Assembly (NCBI GenBank): GCA_021779935.1
Contig: JAJXZT010000071.1
Span: 62,001-126,000, forward strand
DNA from: Acidobacteriota bacterium
GTDB lineage: Bacteria > Acidobacteriota > Terriglobia > Terriglobales > Acidobacteriaceae
Direction: 5' to 3'
Length of the DNA: 64,000 nt
Shown here: piece after piece, positions 37,594 to 47,077 of the stretch
Numbering within the stretch: the first letter of the stretch is position 1
Layout: the number at the start of each line of letters is the position of its first letter
Translations under genes and position numbers: made by a program
The notes under the pieces: model-generated
Told to the model about the DNA's origin: nothing
The model's database searches: none
What the model saw: the letters and a program-made list of their open reading frames with translations, nothing else

Positions 37594-39978
37594 GTGCGCA
37601 TCTTTACGCGATACATCTTGAGGGAGGTCCTGTCTCACGCCGTCATCGGCGCGACGATCTTTACGTTCGTCATTTTCATGCGCGACCTCGGACGCCTCCT
37701 CGAACTCATCGTCCGCAACAGCGCCCCCATTCCCAGCGTCGCGGAAATTTTCTTCCTCACCCTGCCCACAGCGCTCACCATCACCATTCCCATGGGTGTA
37801 CTCGTCGGCGTTCTCATCGGGCTCAGCCGCCTTGCCGCTGACAGTGAAGTCACTGCCATGCGTGCCGGTGGCCTTGGCGCATGGGTGTTCGTTCGCGCGC
37901 TGGCGCTCTTTGCCGTCGGCGCCACGCTGCTCGCCCTGGTCAATACCGTCTGGATCGCGCCCGCCTCCGCCGCCGCCCTTGCCCGCCTCCAGGACAAGCT
38001 CAAGACCTCGCAGGCATCCTTTGAAATTCAGCCGCGGGTCTTCTATGAAGATTTCAAAAACATCGTCCTCTACGTGCAGGACGTCCACCCCGCCGCCGGC
38101 GGTTCCGTCTGGAACGGTGTCTTCCTCGCCGACATCAGCAATCCTTCCGCGCCCAAGATCACCCTTGCCGAGCACGGCCTTGTCATCAATGAAGGCCATG
38201 ACCGCATTCGGCTGCATCTCACCAACGGTTCGCAGCAGGAAGTCCAGCCCCGGGATCCCGCTCAATATTCGATCTCCACTTTTTCCGAGACCGACATCCC
38301 CATCCAGATCCCGACAACCGAGAACGCGAACAAGCAGGAAATCATTCCCGTCGCCGAGATGAGCACGCGCGAGCTTTGGTATCGCGCCACCCATCCCGAG
38401 GTCAACACCACGCCGCAGCAGCCCGGAGCGCAAAACGACTCTCCGCGTGTGCGCGCTCGCTGGTATCTCGTCGAGTTCCATCGCCGCCTCGCGCTGCCCG
38501 CCGCGTGCCTTGTACTGGTGCTTGTCGGCATCCCGCTCGGCCTCTCCTCCCGCAAGGGAGGCAAGAGCATGGGCTTTGTCCTCACCATTCTCCTGGTCTT
38601 CCTCTACTACTTCGTATCGCTCTCCGGCATCTCCTTTGGACGCACCGGCAAGGTTCCGCCCGGCATTGGCGTCTGGGCCGCAAACATCGTCTTCTTCCTC
38701 GCCGGACTGGCATTGCTCTGGCGCGTTGATCGCCATCCCATCGAGATTGGCTCGCTCAAGACCTTCTTTGCCGACTTGAAGAATCGCATGATGAGCCGCG
38801 TCCCCAACGGACGTGCCCACGGTTCGGTTGAGTCCGGTGGGGCCTTCGAGCGCGCCGCCACTCGCCGCCGTTTCTTCAGCGCGCGGTTCCCGCTCATCCT
38901 CGACGACTTCATCCTTCGCGATTTCTTCATTTACCTCGGACTCATCCTCACAACTTTCATTTTGCTGGCGCTCGTATTCACGTTCTTTGAGTTGCTCGGC
39001 GACATCGTTCGCAATCACATCCCGTTCATCATGCTCGGCGATTACCTGCTCAACGTGACGCCTTCCATGATCTACACCATGATGCCCCTGAGCGTTCTGC
39101 TCGCCGTTCTCATCACCTTCGGCCTCCTCCAGAAATCCAATGAAGTCACGGCCATGAAGGCCACCGGCATCAGCATCTATCGCATTGTCTTCCCCATCCT
39201 CGTCATCTCGGCCGTGCTCTCCGCCGGGCTATTTTTCTTCGACCAGTTTTATATTCCGCGCGCCAATCAGCGCCAGGAAACCTTGCGCAACCGCATCAAG
39301 GGCAAGCCCGCGCAGACCTATCTCCGCCCCGACCGCAAGTGGATCTTTGGCGAACACAACACCATTTACTATTACGAGTTTTTCGACGCCGACCAGAACC
39401 GCTTCGCCAACATCTCGGCCTTCATGTTTGACCCCAAAACCTTCCAGCTCACGCGCCGCATCTATGCCAGCCGTGCCCACTGGGAAGACAGTCTCGGCAA
39501 GTGGGTTTTCGAGCAGGGTTGGGTGCGCGACTTCAACGGCTCCGCCATCGCCGAGTACCGCACCTTCGACGTATCGACATTTGCCGATGTTCGCGAGGCG
39601 CCCGGTTATTTCAAGAAGGAAGTCAAGCAATCGTCCGAGATGAACTACGAAGAGCTGCGCCACTACATCGCCGACCTGCAACAGAGCGGCTTCGATGTCG
39701 TGCGCCTGAAGGTTCAGCTCAACAAGAAATTTGCCTACCCGGTCATCACCTTCATCATGGCCATTTTGGCCATCCCGTTCTCTCTCTCCGCCGGACGCAA
39801 GGGCGCGCTCACCGGCGTCGCCGTTGCCCTCGGCATCGCCATTATCTATTTCGTAACCGCCGGACTCTTCGAAGCCATGGGCAACGCCAGTCAGCTCCCC
39901 CCTGCCTTGGCCGCCTGGGCCCCCGATCTCATCTTCGCCCTCATCGGCGGCTACCTCGTCCTCAAGGTCCCAACCTAG
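37594..39978 (+). CDS. fused LptF-LptG lipopolysaccharide export permease
   Basis: The gene encodes two YjgP/YjgQ permease modules in one 795-aa chain: residues about 1-425 (LptF-like, starting MRIFTRYILREV) and about 436-795 (LptG-like, starting LDDFILRDFFIYLG). Each has about six transmembrane helices and a periplasmic beta-jellyroll. Normally LptF and LptG are separate proteins that pair with the LptB ATPase to pull lipopolysaccharide to the outer membrane. I chose the GTG at 37594 because it matches the family N-terminus; the frame is open to a TTG at 37549. An ABC exporter gene follows. Confidence 0.92.
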   Translation: MRIFTRYILREVLSHAVIGATIFTFVIFMRDLGRLLELIVRNSAPIPSVAEIFFLTLPTALTITIPMGVLVGVLIGLSRLAADSEVTAMRAGGLGAWVFVRALALFAVGATLLALVNTVWIAPASAAALARLQDKLKTSQASFEIQPRVFYEDFKNIVLYVQDVHPAAGGSVWNGVFLADISNPSAPKITLAEHGLVINEGHDRIRLHLTNGSQQEVQPRDPAQYSISTFSETDIPIQIPTTENANKQEIIPVAEMSTRELWYRATHPEVNTTPQQPGAQNDSPRVRARWYLVEFHRRLALPAACLVLVLVGIPLGLSSRKGGKSMGFVLTILLVFLYYFVSLSGISFGRTGKVPPGIGVWAANIVFFLAGLALLWRVDRHPIEIGSLKTFFADLKNRMMSRVPNGRAHGSVESGGAFERAATRRRFFSARFPLILDDFILRDFFIYLGLILTTFILLALVFTFFELLGDIVRNHIPFIMLGDYLLNVTPSMIYTMMPLSVLLAVLITFGLLQKSNEVTAMKATGISIYRIVFPILVISAVLSAGLFFFDQFYIPRANQRQETLRNRIKGKPAQTYLRPDRKWIFGEHNTIYYYEFFDADQNRFANISAFMFDPKTFQLTRRIYASRAHWEDSLGKWVFEQGWVRDFNGSAIAEYRTFDVSTFADVREAPGYFKKEVKQSSEMNYEELRHYIADLQQSGFDVVRLKVQLNKKFAYPVITFIMAILAIPFSLSAGRKGALTGVAVALGIAIIYFVTAGLFEAMGNASQLPPALAAWAPDLIFALIGGYLVLKVPT

Positions 39979-40123
39979 ACTCGCCCCGCGTCCCCTCCAA
40001 CCCGCTGAAAGTCTTGCCTGTCTTCGCTTTCGCCCCACGCTGAAAACAATCCGAAGCCGCGCTTGCTACAATCTCATCTAAAGCTTGTTTCAACAGACTT
40101 TTTAGACGAGGACGCACCGCCGG

Positions 40124-41935
40124 ATGTTCAGGAACCTTCGCCCGTTGTTTCCATACCTGAAGAAGTACTGGAAAGGCTTCGTCGCCGGCGCCCTGTCCGT
40201 CTTCTGCAACAACGGCATCTGGATCCTCTTCCCTCTCGTCATCCAGCACGCCATTGACGATCTCAATCGCGGTGTCACCCATCAGAAGCTCTTCATCTAT
40301 GCCGCCATGCTCGTCGCCATCGCAGCCGGCAAGGGCATCTTCCAGTTCCTCACCCGCTGGATCGTCATCGGCATTTCTCGCGATATCGAGTTCGACATGC
40401 GGAATGACATCTTCCGCAACCTTGAGTCGCTCGAATACGACTTCTATCAGCGCACCCGTACCGGCGACATCATGGCCCGCGCCACCAACGACCTGAATGC
40501 TGTACGCATGTTGCTTGGCCCCGCCATCATGTACACGGCCAACACCCTGGTCTTTACTACCGGCGCGCTTATCTTCATGATCCACATCAGCCCGAAGCTT
40601 ACGATGTGGGCCTTCCTGCCCTTGCCCATCGCCAGCATCGTCGTCCAGTATTTCGGACGACGCATTCACGAGCGCTTCGAGCGCATCCAGGCTATGTTTT
40701 CCGACATCTCGGCCCGCGCCCAGGAAAACTTTTCCGGCGCCCGCGTCGTCCGCGCCTACGCGCAGGAAGAAGCCGAGATTCGCCTCTTTGAAACCGAGAA
40801 CACCGAGTACATCAACCGCAGCCTCAAGCTCGTCCGCCTCATGGGCATGCTCTGGCCCACGCTGGAAACCATGCTCGGTTTCGCCATCGTGCTCGTCCTC
40901 TGGCTCGGCGGTCGCGAAGTCATCCTCGGCCACATCACGGTCGGCGGCTTTGTCGCCTTCAACACCTACATGGTCCAGCTCACCTGGCCCGTCATTGCCC
41001 TCGGCTGGGTCATCAACATCTTCCAGCGCGGCACGGCTTCCATGGTGCGCATCCACACGATTCTCACCGCCAAGCCAAAGATCTATGACGATCCCGCGGT
41101 CGTTACCGTCGCTCCCTCCACGCCTATTCGCGGCGACATCGAATTCCGCAATCTCAGCTTCGCCTACTCGCCCGAAACCCGTGCTACCCACAAGCCCGAT
41201 GGCGATGGTCGCGAAGACACGGACGCGTCAGTTGCGCCCCTCGTGCTGAAGAACGTCAATCTGCACATCCCCGCCGGCACCAGCCTCGCCATCGTCGGCC
41301 CTACTGGTTCTGGAAAGTCGACTCTCGTCAGTCTCATTCCTCGCATCTATGACGCAGATCCGGGCATGGTCCTCATCGACGGCCGTCCCATCCGCGAATA
41401 CCCGCTGGCCCTGTTGCGCAGCAATATCGGGTTCGTTTCGCAGGAGACTTTCCTCTTCTCCGAGTCCATCCGCGAGAACATCGCCTTCGGAACCGAGAAC
41501 GCCACCGACGAAGACGTGCGTCGCGCCGCTGAAGTCGCTCGCATCGCCGGCGACATCGAATCATTCCCCGATGGCTACAACACTGCTGTCGGCGAACGCG
41601 GCCTCACTCTCTCCGGAGGCCAGAAGCAGCGCACCGCCATTGCCCGCGCCGTCATTCGCAACCCGCGCATCCTCGTCCTCGACGACGCGCTCGCCTCCGT
41701 TGACACCCAGACCGAGGATCACATCCTCAACCACCTGCGCGAAGTCATGCAGGACCGCACCACCATCTTCATCTCGCACCGCGTCTCCACCGTGCGCAAC
41801 GCCGACCGCATCGCCGTCCTCCACCACGGTGAAATCGTTGAGTACGGTACCCACGAAGAACTGATCGCCCTCAACGGCTACTACACCGGCCTGCACAATA
41901 AACAGTTGCTCGAAGAAGAACTGGAAACCGTCTAG
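40124..41935 (+). CDS. MdlA-like ABC exporter half-transporter with degenerate Walker B
   Basis: The 603-aa protein has an N-terminal six-helix exporter domain (about 1-330) and a nucleotide-binding domain with Walker A GPTGSGKST (about 392), signature LSGGQ and H-loop His552. After the Walker B Asp520 the catalytic glutamate is replaced by Asp521 (LVLDDALASVD). This is the pattern of the degenerate halves of heterodimeric exporters such as MdlA or YheI, which pair with a subunit carrying LDEATS. No partner gene is adjacent. It follows lptFG by 145 bases. The substrate is unknown; lipid or drug export is typical. Confidence 0.88.
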   Translation: MFRNLRPLFPYLKKYWKGFVAGALSVFCNNGIWILFPLVIQHAIDDLNRGVTHQKLFIYAAMLVAIAAGKGIFQFLTRWIVIGISRDIEFDMRNDIFRNLESLEYDFYQRTRTGDIMARATNDLNAVRMLLGPAIMYTANTLVFTTGALIFMIHISPKLTMWAFLPLPIASIVVQYFGRRIHERFERIQAMFSDISARAQENFSGARVVRAYAQEEAEIRLFETENTEYINRSLKLVRLMGMLWPTLETMLGFAIVLVLWLGGREVILGHITVGGFVAFNTYMVQLTWPVIALGWVINIFQRGTASMVRIHTILTAKPKIYDDPAVVTVAPSTPIRGDIEFRNLSFAYSPETRATHKPDGDGREDTDASVAPLVLKNVNLHIPAGTSLAIVGPTGSGKSTLVSLIPRIYDADPGMVLIDGRPIREYPLALLRSNIGFVSQETFLFSESIRENIAFGTENATDEDVRRAAEVARIAGDIESFPDGYNTAVGERGLTLSGGQKQRTAIARAVIRNPRILVLDDALASVDTQTEDHILNHLREVMQDRTTIFISHRVSTVRNADRIAVLHHGEIVEYGTHEELIALNGYYTGLHNKQLLEEELETV

Positions 41936-42018
41936 TCGCCGCCGCGTTTTCATGTGCCGTTTTGTTCTTTTGATTCCTCTCCTATCGCTTTCTCTGTTTG
42001 TAGTGAATAATCCCTCTC

Positions 42019-42666
42019 GTGCGTCGCATCGTGATTGACGAGCTTCTCGACTCCGACTCCGGTACTGCGCGGGAGATTGCCGACTCGCTCGAAGACTTGC
42101 GGCGCATCAACCGCTGGTTCGGCGGAATTTCCACCACCGAAGCCATCCTGCGCCGAGCGTTGCTCCAGACCCGCCTGTCTCAATGCTCCGTCCTCGACGT
42201 TGCTGCCGGCTCCGGCGACGTCATCTGCGGAGCCATCGAACGCGTCGCTCCCGGCTCGCAGGTAACGCTCCTTGATGCGCACGCCTCCCATCTTCCTCCC
42301 CGCTCCAACACCGTCGTCGGAGACGCCCTTCATCTTCCCTTCGCCGATGGCTCGTTTGATTTCGTCTCCTGCTCACTCTTCGCGCATCATCTTGAGCCGG
42401 CCCAACTCGCACAATTCGCCCGCGAAGCTCTCCGCGTGGCGCGTCACGCTCTGCTCATCAACGATCTCGTCCGCCATCCCATGCACCTGGCGCTGGTCTA
42501 TGCCAGCCTCCCCCTGCATCGGCGAATCTCCCGCTACGACTCCGTCGCCTCTCTCCGCCGTTCCTACACGCCCACGGAGATGCGCACGATCCTCTCCCCT
42601 GTTGGTTCCCGGTTGGAGATCAGTCGTTTCTATTTGTTTCGGATGGGTGTAATTCTCTGGAAGTAA
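42019..42666 (+). CDS. class I SAM-dependent methyltransferase (UbiE/Methyltransf_11 type)
   Basis: The 215-aa protein carries the SAM loop VLDVAAGSGD, an acidic residue after strand 2 (LLDAHASH) and the later GDALHLPFADGSFDFV motif, all typical of the UbiE-like group. The start is a GTG at 42019 without a strong ribosome site. It is downstream of the ABC exporter gene with an 83-base gap. The substrate is unknown. Confidence 0.85.
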   Translation: MRRIVIDELLDSDSGTAREIADSLEDLRRINRWFGGISTTEAILRRALLQTRLSQCSVLDVAAGSGDVICGAIERVAPGSQVTLLDAHASHLPPRSNTVVGDALHLPFADGSFDFVSCSLFAHHLEPAQLAQFAREALRVARHALLINDLVRHPMHLALVYASLPLHRRISRYDSVASLRRSYTPTEMRTILSPVGSRLEISRFYLFRMGVILWK

Positions 42667-42737
42667 CGCGCCGAGAAGGTTGTTGCAGTTGTTTTTGTAT
42701 TTGGCTGGTGGCTGTAGATGCTCAAGACGTTGCGCCC

Positions 42738-42795
42738 GGCACACTCTGGATTGTGCCCTACCCTTCTCTCGCGCAGTTTGCGAGAGAGGGTGGGG
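42738..42795. repeat. REP-like double hairpin
   Basis: A 6-bp GGCACA / TGTGCC hairpin (42738-42757) is followed by a larger one (42756-42795). The arms of the second read CCCTACCCTTCTCTCGC and GCGAGAGAGGGTGGGG and pair almost completely around a 7-nt loop. It resembles the palindromic intergenic elements seen repeatedly in acidobacterial genomes; copy number cannot be judged from one window. Confidence 0.55.
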
Positions 42796-43071
42796 TCGTT
42801 CAATACCCATATGCGACGCCGCGCACCTCCGCGTTCGATCTTCTGTCGTTGCTTTTCCAATTCGAAAATTCGGCAATCCAAAAATTCGGAAATTCCTTCG
42901 TGGTTTGCCTTCGCTGTTTGTGACTCGCGACTTCTTTGTCACACGTCAAGATGTTCCAGGTCACACATTTCCCCCAGCTATCTGATTCCGAAGGGAATAT
43001 AAACTTCAAATCGATGTCACCTTTTCCCCACCCGATTTGCGATACTAGATATAGAGAGACAAAACAACCGA

Positions 43072-43098
43072 ACCCGCCACGCGGCGGGTTTCGCTTTT
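43072..43098 (+). terminator. intrinsic terminator with no assigned upstream gene
   Basis: ACCCGCC / GGCGGGT (4-nt loop) is followed by TTCGCTTTT. The nearest upstream plus-strand gene ends over 400 bases earlier, so it may end either a long 3' UTR or a small RNA transcribed from within 42670-43070. No convincing promoter was found. Confidence 0.65.
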
Positions 43099-43436
43099 GT
43101 AGTTATTCTGCTGAGTAGCTCAGCAGCCTGTCTTGCCCACGACTGACGACCAACGACGCTTTTGCTTGTTAATAGCCAAAAGCCAGGTGCGATCCGCCCG
43201 CCCAGTACGGGCTTACGTTCTTTCTAGTACCGAATACCTAGCACCTAGTACTTTTTCCTAAGTGCTTTCTTTTTAAATATTTACCATCTAACCACTTTAT
43301 TTTGAAATATTTAGAGGGAAAAGTTCGTATCTATTTGAAAACAAAGTATCGAAAAAAGGGGGAGGGGGGCCGCGAGCACCATCCAAGCCATCCGGAGACG
43401 GATGACTTAAACCGAATTCACGCTGCCGCTTTCCGC

Positions 43437-44090
43437 TTATCTCACAATCAGCACTTCCCGGATATTGTCTTTCCCCAGGAAGAACTTGATCGACGAGTAG
43501 TTGTGGAAGAGATTTTCGATGTGGCGATTATTGAAGACTCTTTGCAGATGCAGTTGTGAAACCGGTTGCAGTTCCAGCGTTTGATCGTCGCGAATGTGGT
43601 AGCGGCAATACGGTGCTTCGGGGCCTGCGTCGCGCGTGTGGAAGAATCCCATCAGCATTCCCTTCGGCTTCGTCACCAGCCGTATGCGTTCTATCACCGG
43701 CTTCACCAGCGGTTCCGGCAGATAGTCGCAGATGTCCCACAGCAGCACCGCGTCAAACGTCTCCGGCGGTTGCAGCAGGTTTTCCTGCATGAACCGTTCC
43801 ACGTCGATCGCCGTCGTGCCTTCCTGCTCGCCGGGAACCACGAATGCCGGACTCATGCCTTCCGAGAGCACGTCTTCGTTGTAGGCCCGGTGTCCCAGCC
43901 CCGTGATGTATTGGATATTCGCCGGAGAAGTCGGCCCCAGGTCGAGTACCGTCTGCCCTTCCGGCTTTGCGATTGCGCGCACGAACTCGTGGTAGCCCGT
44001 CGATCGCCGGTGGATGCGCTGATCGGATCCGCGACGGGGCTCCGCTACGTTCTCGCTGGTTCCGCCGAAGATATTCCGAAAGAAGCCCAC
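43437..44090 (-). CDS. class I SAM-dependent methyltransferase-like protein
   Basis: The roughly 217-aa protein has a SAM-fold core with VLDLGPTSPANIQYI in the motif I position and WDICDYLP in motif IV. I prefer the GTG at 44090, where a GFFRNIFGG N-terminus begins; the frame extends to a GTG at 44147. It follows the bactofilin gene on the same strand. The motif I Gly pattern is reduced (GPTSP), so activity is plausible but unproven. Confidence 0.7.
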   Translation of the reverse strand: MGFFRNIFGGTSENVAEPRRGSDQRIHRRSTGYHEFVRAIAKPEGQTVLDLGPTSPANIQYITGLGHRAYNEDVLSEGMSPAFVVPGEQEGTTAIDVERFMQENLLQPPETFDAVLLWDICDYLPEPLVKPVIERIRLVTKPKGMLMGFFHTRDAGPEAPYCRYHIRDDQTLELQPVSQLHLQRVFNNRHIENLFHNYSSIKFFLGKDNIREVLIVR

Positions 44091-44183
44091 GGTTGCGCCC
44101 CGCTGCCGGCATTGGTTTCTTACCGGCAGTCCGGCTGCTGTTCGCACCTGTTCAGCGCAAACAGCAGCCCCTGATGACTCCCT

Positions 44184-44765
44184 TTACTTCCTGTCGAGTA
44201 GCGAGGATTGCGAGCCGCCGCCGAATCCGGTGGCCCCTCCTCCAATGGAAGATCCCGAAGTCGAAGTTGCACTTGAAACCGCGCCGGCCATCGGCTTTGT
44301 TTCAGGCTTTACGTCCGGCTTCTGGATGTCGATTGCGCCCTTGAAGAATGCGCCATCTTCGATCATGATGCGCTGCGTGAAAATGTCGCCGTTCAACACC
44401 GCCGACTTCTTCAGTTCGACTTTTTCTTTCGCTTGGATGTTGCCGTCTACTTTCCCGTGCACCACCACATCCTTCGCATGGACGTTCGCTCTTACGCGGC
44501 CATTCGGGCCCACGATGAGGCTGTGTCCCCGCAGCTCGATGTTTCCTTCCACCTCGCCGTCGAGGTAAAGATCTTCGCTGCCGGACAGTTCACCTTTTAT
44601 GACCACTGACTTGCCGATATGCGCCACGTCGGCTCGGAAGTTTTCCATTCTCGGTGTCTCCACTGGGCGAGTTTCTCTAACAGGGGGTGCAGCCGGAGTT
44701 ACTGTCGTCTGCGCTGGAACAGGCGACGCATAGGGTTTCTCTTCTTCTTTGCGCGATTTCCACAT
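44184..44765 (-). CDS. bactofilin (DUF583) cytoskeletal protein
   Basis: This 193-aa polymer-forming protein has a disordered Pro-rich N-terminus (about 1-45), a right-handed beta-helix core with repeated hydrophobic/Gly turns (SEDLYLDGEVEGNIELRGH and similar, about 48-150), and a Gly/Ser-rich C-terminal tail. Bactofilins form filaments that organise cell shape or cell-wall enzymes. GGGAG precedes the ATG. No peptidoglycan hydrolase gene is adjacent, unlike in some operons. Confidence 0.92.
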   Translation of the reverse strand: MWKSRKEEEKPYASPVPAQTTVTPAAPPVRETRPVETPRMENFRADVAHIGKSVVIKGELSGSEDLYLDGEVEGNIELRGHSLIVGPNGRVRANVHAKDVVVHGKVDGNIQAKEKVELKKSAVLNGDIFTQRIMIEDGAFFKGAIDIQKPDVKPETKPMAGAVSSATSTSGSSIGGGATGFGGGSQSSLLDRK

Positions 44766-45062
44766 CGGAAACGCTCCCTTGCGTTCTTGGAATTACGACC
44801 ATCTCCCGGCCCGTCCAAAACCCGCCGAACCGCTCGGCATCGCTTGCAACTTGCCTCGGAAGAATAGCTTACACCGACTATAGCGAAGCCACGCTTGAGC
44901 GGCAACTCGCTTTTTTCTTTTCCCGGCTCCGCAATCCGGAACCCGCGACGCTATTCACTTTTGGTTCTCCGTCGCTCTTCCCCAGAAATTGCCCCAGCAA
45001 CGGGTTTCCACTTCTGCCCGTCTAACTATGCATGTTTCCGCGCAGGACGGTAGGATAAGTAC

Positions 45063-45944
45063 ATGGCCCGCTTTCATAGACTCCGGTTCCTTGCGGCGCT
45101 TCTTCTGGCGACACTCTGCTGCGCCGTCGCCGCCCAAGCCAGCCAGGACTCCAAGCCTGCGCTTCCCGCCAATCCCGACGACCTCGTCCGCCAGGTCATC
45201 GACTTTGAAAATCGCGCCCATGTCAGCCGCGGCTTTTATACCTGGACAGCCACCACCGTTAAGCCCAGGGGATCGCAGACCAAGGTTTACGTCGATACTC
45301 CGCAAGGCGTCATCGGTCGACTCGTTGCCGTCAACGGCCGCCCACTCACCTTGCAGGAGCGTGAGCGCGAGGAATCTCGCCTCGATCGCCTGCTCGACCC
45401 CGCACAGATGCGCGACAAGCGCAAGGAGCAGAAGCAGGACGACGAACGCACCACAAAACTCGTGATGGCCATCCCCGACGCTTTCTTCTTCAAGTACACC
45501 GGCACCGAGCAGACATCCGACGGCCACACGCTCGTGAATCTCACCTTCACGCCGAACCCGAACTTCGACCCGCCAACCCGCGAGGCCCTCGTCTTTGAAG
45601 GTATGCGCGGCGACATGACCATCGACGCCACCGCCAGGCACATCGCAAAAATCGACGGCACGCTGTTCAAGGATGTCACGATTGGTTGGGGAATTCTCGG
45701 ACGTCTCTATAAGGGTGGGCGTTTTTACGTCGAGCAGGCCGACGTCCACAACGGGCACTGGGACCAGGTAAAGATGATTCTGCGCTTCAACGGCAAGGCT
45801 CTCCTCTTCAAGACCATTCACATCGAGGAAACCGACACTGCCTGGGGCTTCCGTTCCGTGGAGAAAATGGACGTCTCCCAAGCCCTCGACTTCCTTCGCA
45901 AGGCCAGCCAGAATCACGATGCCCAGGCCCAAGTGCGCAAATAG
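45063..45944 (+). CDS. secreted protein of unknown function (LolA-like fold possible)
   Basis: The 293-aa protein has a signal peptide (about 1-24, ending VAAQA). A beta-rich mature domain (about 130-260) has a pattern, LVNLTFTPNPNFDPP and ARHIAKIDGTLF, that resembles outer-membrane lipoprotein-sorting-like or DUF domains in acidobacteria. A charged helical insert (about 95-125) precedes it. The upstream 297 bases are a divergent promoter region with the bactofilin gene. Function unassigned. Confidence 0.75.
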   Translation: MARFHRLRFLAALLLATLCCAVAAQASQDSKPALPANPDDLVRQVIDFENRAHVSRGFYTWTATTVKPRGSQTKVYVDTPQGVIGRLVAVNGRPLTLQEREREESRLDRLLDPAQMRDKRKEQKQDDERTTKLVMAIPDAFFFKYTGTEQTSDGHTLVNLTFTPNPNFDPPTREALVFEGMRGDMTIDATARHIAKIDGTLFKDVTIGWGILGRLYKGGRFYVEQADVHNGHWDQVKMILRFNGKALLFKTIHIEETDTAWGFRSVEKMDVSQALDFLRKASQNHDAQAQVRK

Positions 45945-45947
45945 CCG

Positions 45948-47060
45948 TTATTGTCCGGCGCGAATTGTCTCCTTGCGCACTGTGAAGTGCTCAATCAGGT
46001 CTTCCCGCACGCGATAACCCGTGCCCGCCTCGTCGCTCACGGCAATCGTCCCCTTGGGCGACACCGTCACTTCCGGCTCAATGATGTCTTCCTTCCAGTA
46101 GCGCTTTGATGCCGACACATCGCCCGGCAGGCTGAAATTTTCCAGCGTCGACATCGCGATGTTGTGCGCGCGTCCAATGCCTGACTCCAGCATCCCGCCG
46201 CACCAGTTCGGAATCCCTGCCTCACGGCACACCGCCTCCACCTTCTTCGCTTCCGTGAACCCGCCCACGCGTCCCAGCTTAATGTTGAGGATGCGGCATG
46301 CCTTTGCTTGTGCCGCCGCTGCTGCATCCCGCCCGTGAAGAATCGATTCATCCAGGCACAGCGCCGTCTTCAGCTTGCTCTGCAATATTGCGTGCGCGGC
46401 AATGTCGTCGTTCCATAGCGGCTGTTCGATCATCAGCAGTTTGAACTCGTCGAACTTCTTCAGATGCTCCACGTCATTCAGCGTATACGCCGAGTTCGCG
46501 TCGCAACTCAGCGTGATCTCCGGCCAACGCCCGCGGATCGCCCGCAGTATCTCCACATCCCATCCCGGCTTCACCTTCACCTTGATCCGCTGATATCCCG
46601 CCGCCAGTTCCGTCTCGATCTTCTCCAGCAGTTGCGCCGGCGAATCCTGGATTCCGATCGACACTCCGCAGCTCAATTCCCTGCGGGTTCCGCCCAGCAT
46701 CTTCCATAGCGGCATTTTCCGCCGGAGCGCCTCCGCGTCCCACACTGCGCTCTCCACCGCCGCCTTCGCCATCCTGTGCCCGCGCACCCGGTCGAACATC
46801 GGCGCCACCGTCTCGTGATCCACGTTTTTTCCCAGCACCGCTGGCCCAAGGTATCCGCGAATTACGTACCACGCCGTGTCGATCGACTCCTCGTTGTAGA
46901 ACGGATGCTCTCCCGCCGTGCACTCGCCCCAGCCATTCAGTCCGTCGCTGTGGACCGTCACCAGCAGGATGCGCCGTTCCGTGGTACGTCCAAAACTGGT
47001 CTCAAAAAAGTGAACCAGCGGCATGCGAATTTCCCGGATCGTGATTGCTTCAATATTCAT
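45948..47060 (-). CDS. enolase-superfamily N-acylamino acid racemase / o-succinylbenzoate synthase (MenC-like)
   Basis: The 370-aa protein has the complete muconate-lactonizing subgroup active site: the KxK pair Lys160/Lys162 in RIKVKVKPGWD, metal ligands Asp187 (SCDANSAY), Glu212 (IEQP) and Asp237 (CLDES), and the opposing Lys261 (IKLGRVGG). The GWD motif and gene context favour N-succinylamino acid racemase over menaquinone synthesis: the next gene upstream is a GNAT acyltransferase, and no men genes are present. I chose the ATG at 47060; longer frames to 47102 overlap the GNAT gene end. Confidence 0.88.
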   Translation of the reverse strand: MNIEAITIREIRMPLVHFFETSFGRTTERRILLVTVHSDGLNGWGECTAGEHPFYNEESIDTAWYVIRGYLGPAVLGKNVDHETVAPMFDRVRGHRMAKAAVESAVWDAEALRRKMPLWKMLGGTRRELSCGVSIGIQDSPAQLLEKIETELAAGYQRIKVKVKPGWDVEILRAIRGRWPEITLSCDANSAYTLNDVEHLKKFDEFKLLMIEQPLWNDDIAAHAILQSKLKTALCLDESILHGRDAAAAAQAKACRILNIKLGRVGGFTEAKKVEAVCREAGIPNWCGGMLESGIGRAHNIAMSTLENFSLPGDVSASKRYWKEDIIEPEVTVSPKGTIAVSDEAGTGYRVREDLIEHFTVRKETIRAGQ

Positions 47061-47077
47061 AATTGCAAATCCATTCT

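Larger units (their letters stand above)
42667..43436. other. long intergenic region with palindromic and low-complexity DNA
   Basis: These 770 bases contain no credible gene. They hold a double hairpin (42738-42795), a terminator-like hairpin (43072-43098), a further 7-bp CTGCTGA / TCAGCAG hairpin (43108-43126), and AT-richer word-repeat DNA from about 43130 to 43320. The two flanking genes are convergent. Confidence 0.6.

Noticed and set aside
37579-39018. 479-codon minus-strand open frame opposite lptFG
   Set aside because: It is an acidic, low-complexity shadow of the strongly supported permease gene, with no ribosome site or domain.
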